DNA of 64,000 nt from Paenibacillus sophorae (GTDB lineage Bacteria > Bacillota > Bacilli > Paenibacillales > Paenibacillaceae): NCBI RefSeq assembly GCF_018966525.1, contig NZ_CP076607.1, positions 4,340,001 to 4,404,000 of the forward strand. Direction: 5' to 3'. Position 1 is the stretch's first letter, and the number at the start of each line of letters is the position of its first letter. Positions 51,842 to 60,798 of the stretch are shown piece by piece. Below the pieces are notes generated by a model. It ran no database searches. It saw only the letters and a list, made by a program, of their open reading frames with translations, and had not been told where the DNA came from. The translations under genes were made by a program, and so were the position numbers.

Positions 51842-52894
51842 ATGGCTTCCAAAATTACAAAAGTTAAATATTTCACACCTGAAAAGAAGGCACTTATCTC
51901 TCCTGCAAACAAAAAATTATATGAGAAATACCTTAACAGCAGCATTATTAAAAACAGAGATGTTAAGGAAACTACATATAAAACATATGAAAATTACTTT
52001 ACTCAATTCCTAGTCTTTCTTGCTGAAAAGTACGACAATATTGGATTATATAGCGAAGAATTCTTTGAAGATGCGGTAGAGATTATGGAATCTTTTATTT
52101 CTTTTTGTCAGGAGACTTTAAAGAATAATAAGAAAGTAATCAATACGAAAATTTCATCTGTTAGTACTTTCTATCTCTGGAGCATGAAGAGAAAATTAGT
52201 TGATAGGCATCCATTCGATAAACAGTTGGAACGAATGAAAGGTGCGAGTGAAGAAAAGATCATAAACTCTTATTTCCTTAATGATGAGGAAGTAGAAATT
52301 ATTAAATATGGACTTAATGAAGAAGGCAGCAGATTTGACATTCAAGATAAAATTATATGGGAAGTAATGCTTGAATCTGCCAACCGAATCGGAGCTATCT
52401 CCAAACTGACTCTCTCCTCACTTGATATTGAAAATATGATTTTCACTGATATCCGCGAAAAACGTGGATATAAAGTTGAAGTTGTGTTTGGTGAAGAAGG
52501 GCGAGATCTAATCAAGCAATGGCTTGAGATGCGAAAAGAAATGGATAATTTAGCTGTAGATTCCCTATTTATCACAAAATACAGAAACGAGTATAAACCA
52601 ATGGATAAGGGAACAATTCAAGAACGAATTAAGAAAATCGGAGCAATAATTGGCCTTGATGACTTTCACGCCCACTGTATTCGTAAGACACAACTAAACT
52701 CTGTTTACGAGAAAACCGGGGATTTGTCATTGGCAGCGGAACTTGCTAACCACAAAAGCATTGAAACTACTAGGCAATCGTACATTAAACCTCAATCTAA
52801 AGCCGAAGTTCGAGATAAAATTAATAAAATGAAAGAAAAAATGAAAAGAGAAAAGGAAATAGCTGAGAAAAAGGAGTCAAATAATGAAAGTTAA
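51842..52894 (+). CDS. yomM: Tyrosine recombinase inside the tail operon (YomM)
   Basis: A 350-residue protein. ATG at 51842, TTG just before is an alternative. Residues about 45-130 are a SAM-like arm-binding domain; the catalytic domain has R182, K208, H278-x-x-R281, H304, Y314. All six active-site positions look intact. SPbeta has YomM at the same place, between tail genes and the tape measure. A recombinase in the late operon is unusual; it may act in phage DNA resolution or host recombination late in infection. Confidence 0.8.
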   Translation: MASKITKVKYFTPEKKALISPANKKLYEKYLNSSIIKNRDVKETTYKTYENYFTQFLVFLAEKYDNIGLYSEEFFEDAVEIMESFISFCQETLKNNKKVINTKISSVSTFYLWSMKRKLVDRHPFDKQLERMKGASEEKIINSYFLNDEEVEIIKYGLNEEGSRFDIQDKIIWEVMLESANRIGAISKLTLSSLDIENMIFTDIREKRGYKVEVVFGEEGRDLIKQWLEMRKEMDNLAVDSLFITKYRNEYKPMDKGTIQERIKKIGAIIGLDDFHAHCIRKTQLNSVYEKTGDLSLAAELANHKSIETTRQSYIKPQSKAEVRDKINKMKEKMKREKEIAEKKESNNES

Positions 52895-53132
52895 AATCAG
52901 CGGCATTGAAGTTGAAGGTACGCCAGAGGAAATTGCAAAGTTAAAAGAATTGCTTGCTGAATTGACTGTCGACAAATTTCCTGAGTGGGATTATGTAAGT
53001 CCATATACTTACCCTGTCTCTCCCATTATTCCAACCCCACTCTATACAAATCCAATTTGGTGTGGAGGATATAGTTCTAGCGCAAATACTCAACATAGTA
53101 AGAAAGATTTAAGTATCCAAACATGGAACTAA
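52884..53132 (+). CDS. Hypothetical small protein
   Basis: An 82-residue protein overlapping the recombinase end by 11 bases (AAAAAGGAG upstream). The N-terminal half is alpha/beta (MKVKISGIEVEGTPEEIAKL); the C-terminal half is rich in proline and tyrosine (YVSPYTYPVSPIIPTPLYTN). Not recognised. Confidence 0.5.
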   Translation: MKVKISGIEVEGTPEEIAKLKELLAELTVDKFPEWDYVSPYTYPVSPIIPTPLYTNPIWCGGYSSSANTQHSKKDLSIQTWN

Positions 53133-53177
53133 ATCAATTTGATAAAACTATCCTTTCATCATAAAAATACATATTAA

Positions 53178-53201
53178 AACCCCTTTATTATCAAGGGTTT
53201 A
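53178..53201 (+). repeat. Hairpin upstream of the 53217 gene
   Basis: AAACCC and GGGTTT pair around CTTTATTATCAA. Near the AAGGGAG ribosome site, so it may modulate translation. AATACATA lies just before it. Confidence 0.4.
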
Positions 53202-53216
53202 AGGGAGTCAAAATAA

Positions 53217-53633
53217 ATGAAAATTAAAAAATATGAACTTGAACCGTTTATCACTTACCTTCACTCTCTCAAACTTGATCGTGCAGATAGCCGTTTGAGA
53301 ACTCGTTTCAAAAAAATTCTGCTTGATAAGTATCAACAATTTACAGAAGAGTTGGAAGAAATCAATCAAAACTACGCTATTAAAAATGAACAAGGCGAAG
53401 TTGTTGTTCAAGATAATAAACTAACTTTTGAAAATAACGATGAACGACTAAAAGAAATCCATGACTTGAGCATAGAAGTTATCATTATTGAACAAAATGA
53501 AGAGAATAAAAAGATGCTCCTATCAGTTAAAGAGTCCGTTCTTTATCGCGGACCAGAAAAATTCGAAGAAAAAGATGCAGATATTTATGATTGCTTGGCA
53601 GAAATTGTAGAGCAAATTAATTATGAAAATTAA
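53217..53633 (+). CDS. Hypothetical tail-region protein
   Basis: A 138-residue, strongly charged helical protein (MKIKKYELEPFITYLHSLKL). AAGGGAG upstream. Size and place just before the tape measure fit a second chaperone-like protein. It is followed by two terminators. Confidence 0.5.
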   Translation: MKIKKYELEPFITYLHSLKLDRADSRLRTRFKKILLDKYQQFTEELEEINQNYAIKNEQGEVVVQDNKLTFENNDERLKEIHDLSIEVIIIEQNEENKKMLLSVKESVLYRGPEKFEEKDADIYDCLAEIVEQINYEN

Positions 53634-53650
53634 TATTTGTAGTTAAATAG

Positions 53651-53680
53651 TCAACATCTATTTTAGGTGTTGATTCTTTT
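53651..53680 (+). terminator. Terminator
   Basis: TCAACA(TC) and (GG)TGTTGA pair, followed by TTCTTTT, after the stop of the 53217-53633 gene. Confidence 0.6.
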
Positions 53681-53710
53681 GATTATGAATATTAATACAT
53701 ATGCAAAAGT

Positions 53711-53743
53711 AAGAAGCGACTAATTGGGTTCGCTTCTTTTTTA
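53711..53743 (+). terminator. Strong terminator just before the tape measure gene
   Basis: AAGAAGCGA and TCGCTTCTT pair, followed by TTTTTATT. It lies 20 bases upstream of the tape-measure ribosome site, so the tape measure must be transcribed through it or from a start between the two. Confidence 0.85.
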
Positions 53744-53766
53744 TTATAAAAAGGAGTGAATTTTAA

Positions 53767-56700
53767 ATGGCAAATGAACTGGGAATATTATTGACAGCAA
53801 GCCTTAATCAAGGTGCAAGTGTCAAATCCGTCAACGAGAGTATCAAAGCATTAAGCTCTCATCCTTCTCTACAAAAGTTAAATGTAAAAATAAATGTTGA
53901 CCAATCATTTGTAAAATCAATTAGTTCATTTATTGATGCAACAAAAAAGCTCAACAGTAATCTCGAAGCACAAAATAGAGTTGTTAAAGAAACTATTACT
54001 GAGTTTAAAAATCTTGATGGTTCCATAACTAAGACTACTCAACAGATTCTTGCAAATGGCGAACTTATTGAGAAATCAAGGACTAAACATGATGCCAACA
54101 AGAAAGCAATAAATGAAGAATCTAAGGCTTACGACGAACAGAGAAAAACACTATCACAGTTAGAAGCAGAAATGAATGGATACATTAAAGCTTCTGAAAA
54201 AGTAAATCGTAATAAAGCTGGACAAATAAATAGCATTACCAATACATATAAAAATGCTGATACTGGCAAAACAGTAACGGTCAATACCGATTCTGAAGGA
54301 AATGTTAACAATTATTCTAAGGTATCGAATTATTTAAAAGCTGAACAAGATGCTCTGAAGGCCGAACAAGAAATAAATAGGCAGCGGGAGCAAATAGCCA
54401 AAGAAGAATACAACACTAGGAAGGCTTTGGCTGATAAAAATTTAAGAGAAGAAGAACAAAGAAATAAAGAATTTATTGCTGCACTTAAAGAGAGATATAG
54501 CCAAGAACAAGCAATATTAAAAAATCAAGAAGAAATGGAGAAAATCCATTATCTCGCTCTTCAACAAAATCAAAAACGCGAAGAACAATATGCTAAATCT
54601 GTTGCAGACACTCAGCAAAAAATTAATGACGCTAGAAATAAATATGGCAATAATAATCATGTAGTTTCCAGTCTTAATGAACTTGAGAGTAAATTAAAAT
54701 CAATCAGTAATATCGGTGATTTTAAGTCTCCCCTCTCCTCCCTTAATAATGATTTAAAGAGAACAATAAGCCACTTAGATGAAGGATCTCATCATTCGCG
54801 ATCATTTGGTGATTCACTTAAACATGCATTCAGTAATATTGCGCTATATGGCGGACTCGGTTCTGTATTAATGGGAGTTCAACAATTTTTCAAAGAAGGC
54901 ATCTCTTACGTTAATGAATTAAATAAGTCTCTGACCGAATTATCTATTGTTTACATGCAAGGACAAGATGAAGTAGAAAAATACGCAGAGAAATTTCATG
55001 AATTAGGCATGCAGATGAGCATCACAAGTTCAGAGCTTGCTAAGGGGGCTGTTGAATTTGCGAGACAGGGTTTATCCCAAGAAGAGACATTCTCTAGAAT
55101 GGAAACAGCAGTTAAGTATGCCAAGATCAGTAATTTAGATTTTACTACAAGTGCAAAAATCCTAACTGCTACTGTCAACAGTATGGGGATTAGTATTGAA
55201 AGGGCAAGCGATGTATTTTCTTATTTGGGCGATGCTACAGCGACAGATGCTTCAGAAGTTGGAGAGGCATTTCAACGTGTAGGAGGTACTGCGGGTGCAA
55301 TTGGTGTTGAATTTGAAAAAGTTGCTTCATGGATTGCGACCATTTCTTCAAATACAAGAGAGTCGGCTTCTACTATTGGTAATAGCGTAAAATCTATCCT
55401 TGCGAGAATGGAGTCTCTCAGAGAAAAGGGCTTCGACGAAGAAGATGGAACTAAAGTCAACGATGTGGCAAAAGCCTTAGCGACAATCGGAGTAAAATTA
55501 ATAGATACCCAAGGTAATTTCAGAGATTTTGGTACTGTTATGGATGAGATTGGGGCAAAATGGTCCACTCTATCAAATAGACAGCAGGCGTATATTTCAA
55601 CCGCAACAGCAGGAAGCTATCAGAGTGCGCGGTTCCTTTCACTTATGAGTGACTACCAGCAATCTATGGACTTGTATAGGGGCGCTTTAGATAGTGCTGG
55701 TACATCAACAGAAAAATTTGGTTTATATCAACAAGGTACCGAAGCCCATATCGATAAAATGAAGACTGCTCTTGAAGGTTTATGGTCTAGTATGTTTAAG
55801 TCTGATGGTATCAGAAGTGTCGTAGATATGTTGACTGGGCTTTTTACTGTTTTAGATAGGGTAACAAAAACATTTGGTGGATTGCAAACAATTATGGGTA
55901 CAGCAACAATTGCATTTTTGTTGTTTAACCGTAATATTCCAAATGTTGCATTAGGAGTAATGGGAATTAATTTAAAAGCTGTAGCCCTGTCAATGAAAAT
56001 CTTTACAGGATCTACGATAGCAGCAAGAGCAGCCGTTATTGGCCTTCAAGCTGCCATGAGTCTTGGTCTTACTGTTGCAATTATGGGAGTCACTACACTA
56101 ATATCAAAACTTGTTTCTGCTAACCAGAAAGCAAAAGAAGAGCAAGAAGCACTTGCTGCTCAACAAAAAACAATTGCAACTAATTGGTCTGAACAGAAAG
56201 GTAGTATCATTGGCTTAATTGCCGAATATCAGAATCTTAACGAAGTAACTAAGGGCGGTACAGTATTTTCAGACACCGAACAAGAGCAAAAATATAGAGA
56301 TCTTATCGACCAAATTAGTGGCCTTATGCCCAACCTCGTCGCAAGTATTGATGACAAGGGCGAAAAACATCTAAAGAATGCTGATGCAATCAAGCAAGAA
56401 CTTGACTATACCGAAAAGTTAACCAAAGCACAGCAAGAACAAACTGTAATCGATGCAGGTAAAAATTTCGACAAACAGATCGACGAAATCGAAGATTACA
56501 ATAAGCAAATCAAAAACTTGCAAGCTAAGATGGCTTTGGGTGGTTCGTATATAACGGATGGTATGGGTGGGGCAACATTCTTGCCGTTTACAGATTCAGA
56601 ACTAAATAAATTTAAGATTCAATTATTAACTTTACAAAGTAAAGTGGCATCCAGCAGTAGTGTCATGCGAGATGACTTAGGAAGTATTACAAAGAACATC

Positions 56701-59700
56701 TTGACCATAAATGGAACTAAAATTGACGACAATGTATCAAAACAGATTGAACAAATCACTAAGTCATTAAGTTTGAATGGATTGACAGGAGAAGATTTAA
56801 AGAATAAGGCTCATGATATAAGTAAATTTGTCAGCGATTTAAATGCGCTTAAGGGAGTTTCGGCTGACACAACAAATTATCAAGCACTTATTGCCGAGAT
56901 ATCACTAATTGGTAAATCGCTGGGTATGACAGATTTCGATATACAAAAATTCATCGACAGCCTTAAAGAATCTAATAATGCTCTCACTACCATAACATCT
57001 CATACTGATGAAGTAAAATCTGCTCTGAACGACCTTTCAAAATCATTTAAGGATACTTCTGATACAGTAAGTCCATTGAATTCAGCTATTCAGAAACTAC
57101 GACAAGGGAAAAGTTTGACTGCTGATGAAATAGCTAACCTAATTGAAAAAGTTGATGGATTCTCTTCTGCTGTTACAACAGAGAATGGAGTTCTAAAAGT
57201 CAATCTTAAAGCCGTGACTGCCCTTAGAGATAAATCAGTTCAAAGTTTTGAAGATATGATCAAGTCTAAAGAGGCACAGATTAAATCTTTAAGAGATCAG
57301 ACTAATTCAGAACTCGAACAATATGGTATACAAATTGAAGGAATTAAAAGTGTAGCAGAAGCATTGCAAGCATTGGCTCAAAAAAAGACCGAAGTTTCCC
57401 AAGACATGTCTGCCATCTTGCATGATCCTGAAGGCAATGACGAATCTGGTCAAGCATATAAAAACAGCCTACAGGAGCAGCAAGCAAATATGGCAGCAAC
57501 AGAGGAATCGCTGAAGGCCATTGGTGATGCACAAAATACAATCAACGAACTAAGAGGAACAGGAACTACAATTCTCAATCATGTTGGAGAATCAACAGAT
57601 GATGCCAACGACTCTAATAATAAACTTACCGACTCCTACTCTGACACTGTTGAGGTTCTTACTGATCTTCAAAAAGCTTTAATATCCATTCAGAAATTGC
57701 AAGACGAAGAAGAAAATAAGCGCAACAGAATGAGAAGAAGTTCTAAGGAATATCAAGAGTCACTAAAAAAGACTCTCGATCTTAGAAAGCAAGAACTTGC
57801 TCTACTTGAAAAAGGCGCAAAAGACCCTTCTCAACTTGTTTCAACTAAAATAACAACTACTACAAAAACAACTGGCAGCGATAACTCTTCCTCTTCTTAT
57901 TCTGGAAACAATTCAAGCACTGGCGATTATTCTGACATCATTAATAAGAATGCTTCCGCGAACAAAGTCGATGCCAATCTGATTAAAGCTATCATAGCTC
58001 AAGAAAGTAGTTTTAATCCTAATTCCACTTCACATTCTGGTGCCAAAGGGCTTATGCAGCTTATGGATGGTACGGCTAGAGGTTTGGGTGTAACCAATAG
58101 TTATGACCCAGAACAGAATGTTGCTGGAGGAACCAAATATTTTGCTGGCCTACTGAAAAAATATAATGGTGATGCAGAACTTGCATTAATGGCTTACAAC
58201 GGTGGTCCCGGAAGAATTGATAAATGGTTAAAGTCTGGAAAGTCCATCTCCCTACCTAAAGAAACAAAAGAGTATGCTTCCAAGGTTCTCAGTTATTATA
58301 ACTCTTATTCTGGAACGTCATCTTCGACCTCTGATAATAATGGAGTCGCTAAAACTACTGTTAAGACTGGTGATACATCCACCACTGTTAAAACCGATGG
58401 CCCAACCGCAAAAGAAATTAAAGACGCTGCTGAAAAAAATGCACAGGATATTCTTAAGGCTCAAAACGATGTAAATAGTGCGCAAATTGATATTTTAGAA
58501 GAAATTAAATATATAGCCGATAATGACGTTGAAGAACAAGAACGTCTAATTGCTGCCTCTCAAAAGAGACAGGAGAAACTAGATCCTACAGGTGCTGAGT
58601 TTAAAAAAGAAAATGATGTACAAGTTAATATTCAGTCTAAAATTCAAAATATAAGAAATCAAGAATCCTTAAATTTACAAAAAAAGCTAAAAGAGTACGG
58701 CATTGAATCTGATGAATATGACAAGTTAATTAAACAGTTACAAACAGAACGTGTTGACATTCAGTCAGATAAGTATAAAAAGCTTGTTGAGAATATTAAT
58801 ATTGGTATTGATGCAACCAAAGAAGGCATATCTAATTTAGATAACTTAATCACTCAATCTCAAAATAAAATGGCTCAATATGCTCAAGGTACTCCTGAAT
58901 ATAATAAAGAGTTAAATTATCAAATTGAACTGAAGAAGAAACAAAAAAAAGAAAATGACGATCTCATCTCTTCTCTTGATAGTTTGATTAAGAGTGAAAA
59001 TCTTGATGCTGCTACAAAAAAGAATCTAAAGGCAATTCTAGATGAATTGAATCTTAAAGATTATACGGCAGACATTAAAGACCTGAACGCTCAATTGATT
59101 GCCTCTAAATCGATTCCTCTTGAGAACAAACTTTCCGATTTGAATTATCAGTTAGAATTGTCACAAGCAAAAATGAAGGGCTATATTGAAGGTTCTAAAG
59201 AGTACAATCAGGAGATCAAAAATCAGATTTCGATTCAAAATGAAAAAATTGCGGTTACTAAAGAATTGATTGCATATGAGGAAACGCAATCTAAAAATGA
59301 AGAATTAACTGCTGAAGCACGAGAAGAGCATAAGAAAAGAGTTCAAGAATTAACTTTAAGTCTCTACGATTACTCTGACGCAATTAAATCTTTACGTGAA
59401 GATTATGCTGATAAGATTATTGATGAATTAAAAAAAGTAATCGAACAAGAAAGAGATTTGAAACTTGAAGCAATTGATGATCAAATTAAGGCAGAAGATG
59501 AACGTCACAATGCTCGTGTTAAAAATATTGAAGATGAACAAAAGCAGTTCGAAGATTATATCAATGCTCAACAAAAATCTTTAAGCAGACAAGATGCTTC
59601 CGATGATTATGAAGGTGACTTACAGAAAAAGTTAGAAGAAAGACAGAAGATTATTTCGCGGCTAGGTGTTTTATCGACTGATAATTCTATGAGTGCAAAA

Positions 59701-60756
59701 GCAAAACGCACAGATCTAAACGAACAGCTTGCATCAATTGATGAAGAAATAGGGAAGTTTAAATTAGATCGTGAACGAACTGTTCGCGACGAAAGTCTTC
59801 AAGACCAATTGGATGATCGTTCAGAATACACAGATAAAATCAAAGAGATTGAAGATGATTTAACTGATACCGTTAAAAAGAATCTTGATAAACAAAAAGA
59901 AGCAATTGAGCAGGAATATGACGACAGATTGAATAATGAGAAGTATTTCTATGATCTAAAACAGAGATTGCTAAGTGATGATTCTGCAATATCAAAAGCG
60001 GCGATTGCTGAAATACAAACTGCATATGGAATTTACTTTACTACTTTGCAAAATCATGCATTTGAGACGACTCAAGCATTCAATAACCTCAATGATGCAT
60101 TAATAAAAATGCAAAATAATTTATCTGGGTTCCCAACAAGTGATTATTCGGGTATTTCTTCTGTCAGTCCCCCTCCGACGACTCCTGGTGGTAATTCATC
60201 TAATTCACCAACGCCTAATTCAAAAGATACTTCAGCAGCACGTTCAGCGTGGCAAGCATATCTATCCAATAAGCAACAAGCAGAACTTATTCGCAAAGAT
60301 ATGGAAAAGAGTAAGAAAGATAAGGCTAAATATACTAAGTTAGAGAATGATTTTAATGCTCTTAAGGGTAAAAATGATGTAATCCGTAGTCAATATACTT
60401 GGTTTCCTGAAGGTAGTTATGATGAGTTAAAAAATAAGGATATATTTTCTGCTGAAACTGGCGGCATGACTCCAGGTTGGGGTTCTGGAGGCAAATTGCT
60501 TTTAGCTCATGAAAAAGAGTTAATTCTTAATAAATTTGATACCTCAAACCTTTTGAAAATTGTTGATGTAGCAAGAAACATAATTACACAAACAAGAAAT
60601 GGATTAAATAATATATCTTTTACACCTTCTGTGGCAGGAGCAACGAACAATACTAGCACAATTGGAGATATTTACATCTATGCAAATAACAAAGACGATG
60701 CGGAATCCATCTCTGATAAGGTTGTTAAAAAATTGCAAAAGTTTAAAAAATTCTGA
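53767..60756 (+). CDS. yomI: Tape measure protein with lytic transglycosylase domain (YomI)
   Basis: A 2329-residue protein with AAAAGGAGTG upstream. Residues 1-200: coiled coils. Residues about 380-700: the TP901-type tape-measure core (GISYVNELNKSLTELSIVYM, VGEAFQRVGGTAGAIGVEFE) and a hydrophobic stretch (670-790: FGGLQTIMGTATIAFLLFNR, ALSMKIFTGSTIAARAAVIG). Residues about 1398-1500: a soluble lytic transglycosylase (KAIIAQESSFNPNSTSHSGA, catalytic E1413; ALMAYNGGPGRI). Then coiled coils to the end. Sets tail length and cuts the wall during DNA entry. SPbeta YomI (CwlP) is similarly large; its M23 peptidase was not recognised here. Confidence 0.9.
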   Translation: MANELGILLTASLNQGASVKSVNESIKALSSHPSLQKLNVKINVDQSFVKSISSFIDATKKLNSNLEAQNRVVKETITEFKNLDGSITKTTQQILANGELIEKSRTKHDANKKAINEESKAYDEQRKTLSQLEAEMNGYIKASEKVNRNKAGQINSITNTYKNADTGKTVTVNTDSEGNVNNYSKVSNYLKAEQDALKAEQEINRQREQIAKEEYNTRKALADKNLREEEQRNKEFIAALKERYSQEQAILKNQEEMEKIHYLALQQNQKREEQYAKSVADTQQKINDARNKYGNNNHVVSSLNELESKLKSISNIGDFKSPLSSLNNDLKRTISHLDEGSHHSRSFGDSLKHAFSNIALYGGLGSVLMGVQQFFKEGISYVNELNKSLTELSIVYMQGQDEVEKYAEKFHELGMQMSITSSELAKGAVEFARQGLSQEETFSRMETAVKYAKISNLDFTTSAKILTATVNSMGISIERASDVFSYLGDATATDASEVGEAFQRVGGTAGAIGVEFEKVASWIATISSNTRESASTIGNSVKSILARMESLREKGFDEEDGTKVNDVAKALATIGVKLIDTQGNFRDFGTVMDEIGAKWSTLSNRQQAYISTATAGSYQSARFLSLMSDYQQSMDLYRGALDSAGTSTEKFGLYQQGTEAHIDKMKTALEGLWSSMFKSDGIRSVVDMLTGLFTVLDRVTKTFGGLQTIMGTATIAFLLFNRNIPNVALGVMGINLKAVALSMKIFTGSTIAARAAVIGLQAAMSLGLTVAIMGVTTLISKLVSANQKAKEEQEALAAQQKTIATNWSEQKGSIIGLIAEYQNLNEVTKGGTVFSDTEQEQKYRDLIDQISGLMPNLVASIDDKGEKHLKNADAIKQELDYTEKLTKAQQEQTVIDAGKNFDKQIDEIEDYNKQIKNLQAKMALGGSYITDGMGGATFLPFTDSELNKFKIQLLTLQSKVASSSSVMRDDLGSITKNILTINGTKIDDNVSKQIEQITKSLSLNGLTGEDLKNKAHDISKFVSDLNALKGVSADTTNYQALIAEISLIGKSLGMTDFDIQKFIDSLKESNNALTTITSHTDEVKSALNDLSKSFKDTSDTVSPLNSAIQKLRQGKSLTADEIANLIEKVDGFSSAVTTENGVLKVNLKAVTALRDKSVQSFEDMIKSKEAQIKSLRDQTNSELEQYGIQIEGIKSVAEALQALAQKKTEVSQDMSAILHDPEGNDESGQAYKNSLQEQQANMAATEESLKAIGDAQNTINELRGTGTTILNHVGESTDDANDSNNKLTDSYSDTVEVLTDLQKALISIQKLQDEEENKRNRMRRSSKEYQESLKKTLDLRKQELALLEKGAKDPSQLVSTKITTTTKTTGSDNSSSSYSGNNSSTGDYSDIINKNASANKVDANLIKAIIAQESSFNPNSTSHSGAKGLMQLMDGTARGLGVTNSYDPEQNVAGGTKYFAGLLKKYNGDAELALMAYNGGPGRIDKWLKSGKSISLPKETKEYASKVLSYYNSYSGTSSSTSDNNGVAKTTVKTGDTSTTVKTDGPTAKEIKDAAEKNAQDILKAQNDVNSAQIDILEEIKYIADNDVEEQERLIAASQKRQEKLDPTGAEFKKENDVQVNIQSKIQNIRNQESLNLQKKLKEYGIESDEYDKLIKQLQTERVDIQSDKYKKLVENINIGIDATKEGISNLDNLITQSQNKMAQYAQGTPEYNKELNYQIELKKKQKKENDDLISSLDSLIKSENLDAATKKNLKAILDELNLKDYTADIKDLNAQLIASKSIPLENKLSDLNYQLELSQAKMKGYIEGSKEYNQEIKNQISIQNEKIAVTKELIAYEETQSKNEELTAEAREEHKKRVQELTLSLYDYSDAIKSLREDYADKIIDELKKVIEQERDLKLEAIDDQIKAEDERHNARVKNIEDEQKQFEDYINAQQKSLSRQDASDDYEGDLQKKLEERQKIISRLGVLSTDNSMSAKAKRTDLNEQLASIDEEIGKFKLDRERTVRDESLQDQLDDRSEYTDKIKEIEDDLTDTVKKNLDKQKEAIEQEYDDRLNNEKYFYDLKQRLLSDDSAISKAAIAEIQTAYGIYFTTLQNHAFETTQAFNNLNDALIKMQNNLSGFPTSDYSGISSVSPPPTTPGGNSSNSPTPNSKDTSAARSAWQAYLSNKQQAELIRKDMEKSKKDKAKYTKLENDFNALKGKNDVIRSQYTWFPEGSYDELKNKDIFSAETGGMTPGWGSGGKLLLAHEKELILNKFDTSNLLKIVDVARNIITQTRNGLNNISFTPSVAGATNNTSTIGDIYIYANNKDDAESISDKVVKKLQKFKKF

Positions 60757-60779
60757 GAGGGGCCACTCCCCTCTTTTTT
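60756..60779 (+). terminator. Terminator after the tape measure
   Basis: AGAGGGG and CCCCTCT pair around CCACT, followed by TTTTT. The stop codon of the tape measure is next to the stem. Confidence 0.9.
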
Positions 60780-60798
60780 ATGTTAAGAGGTGATCCAC

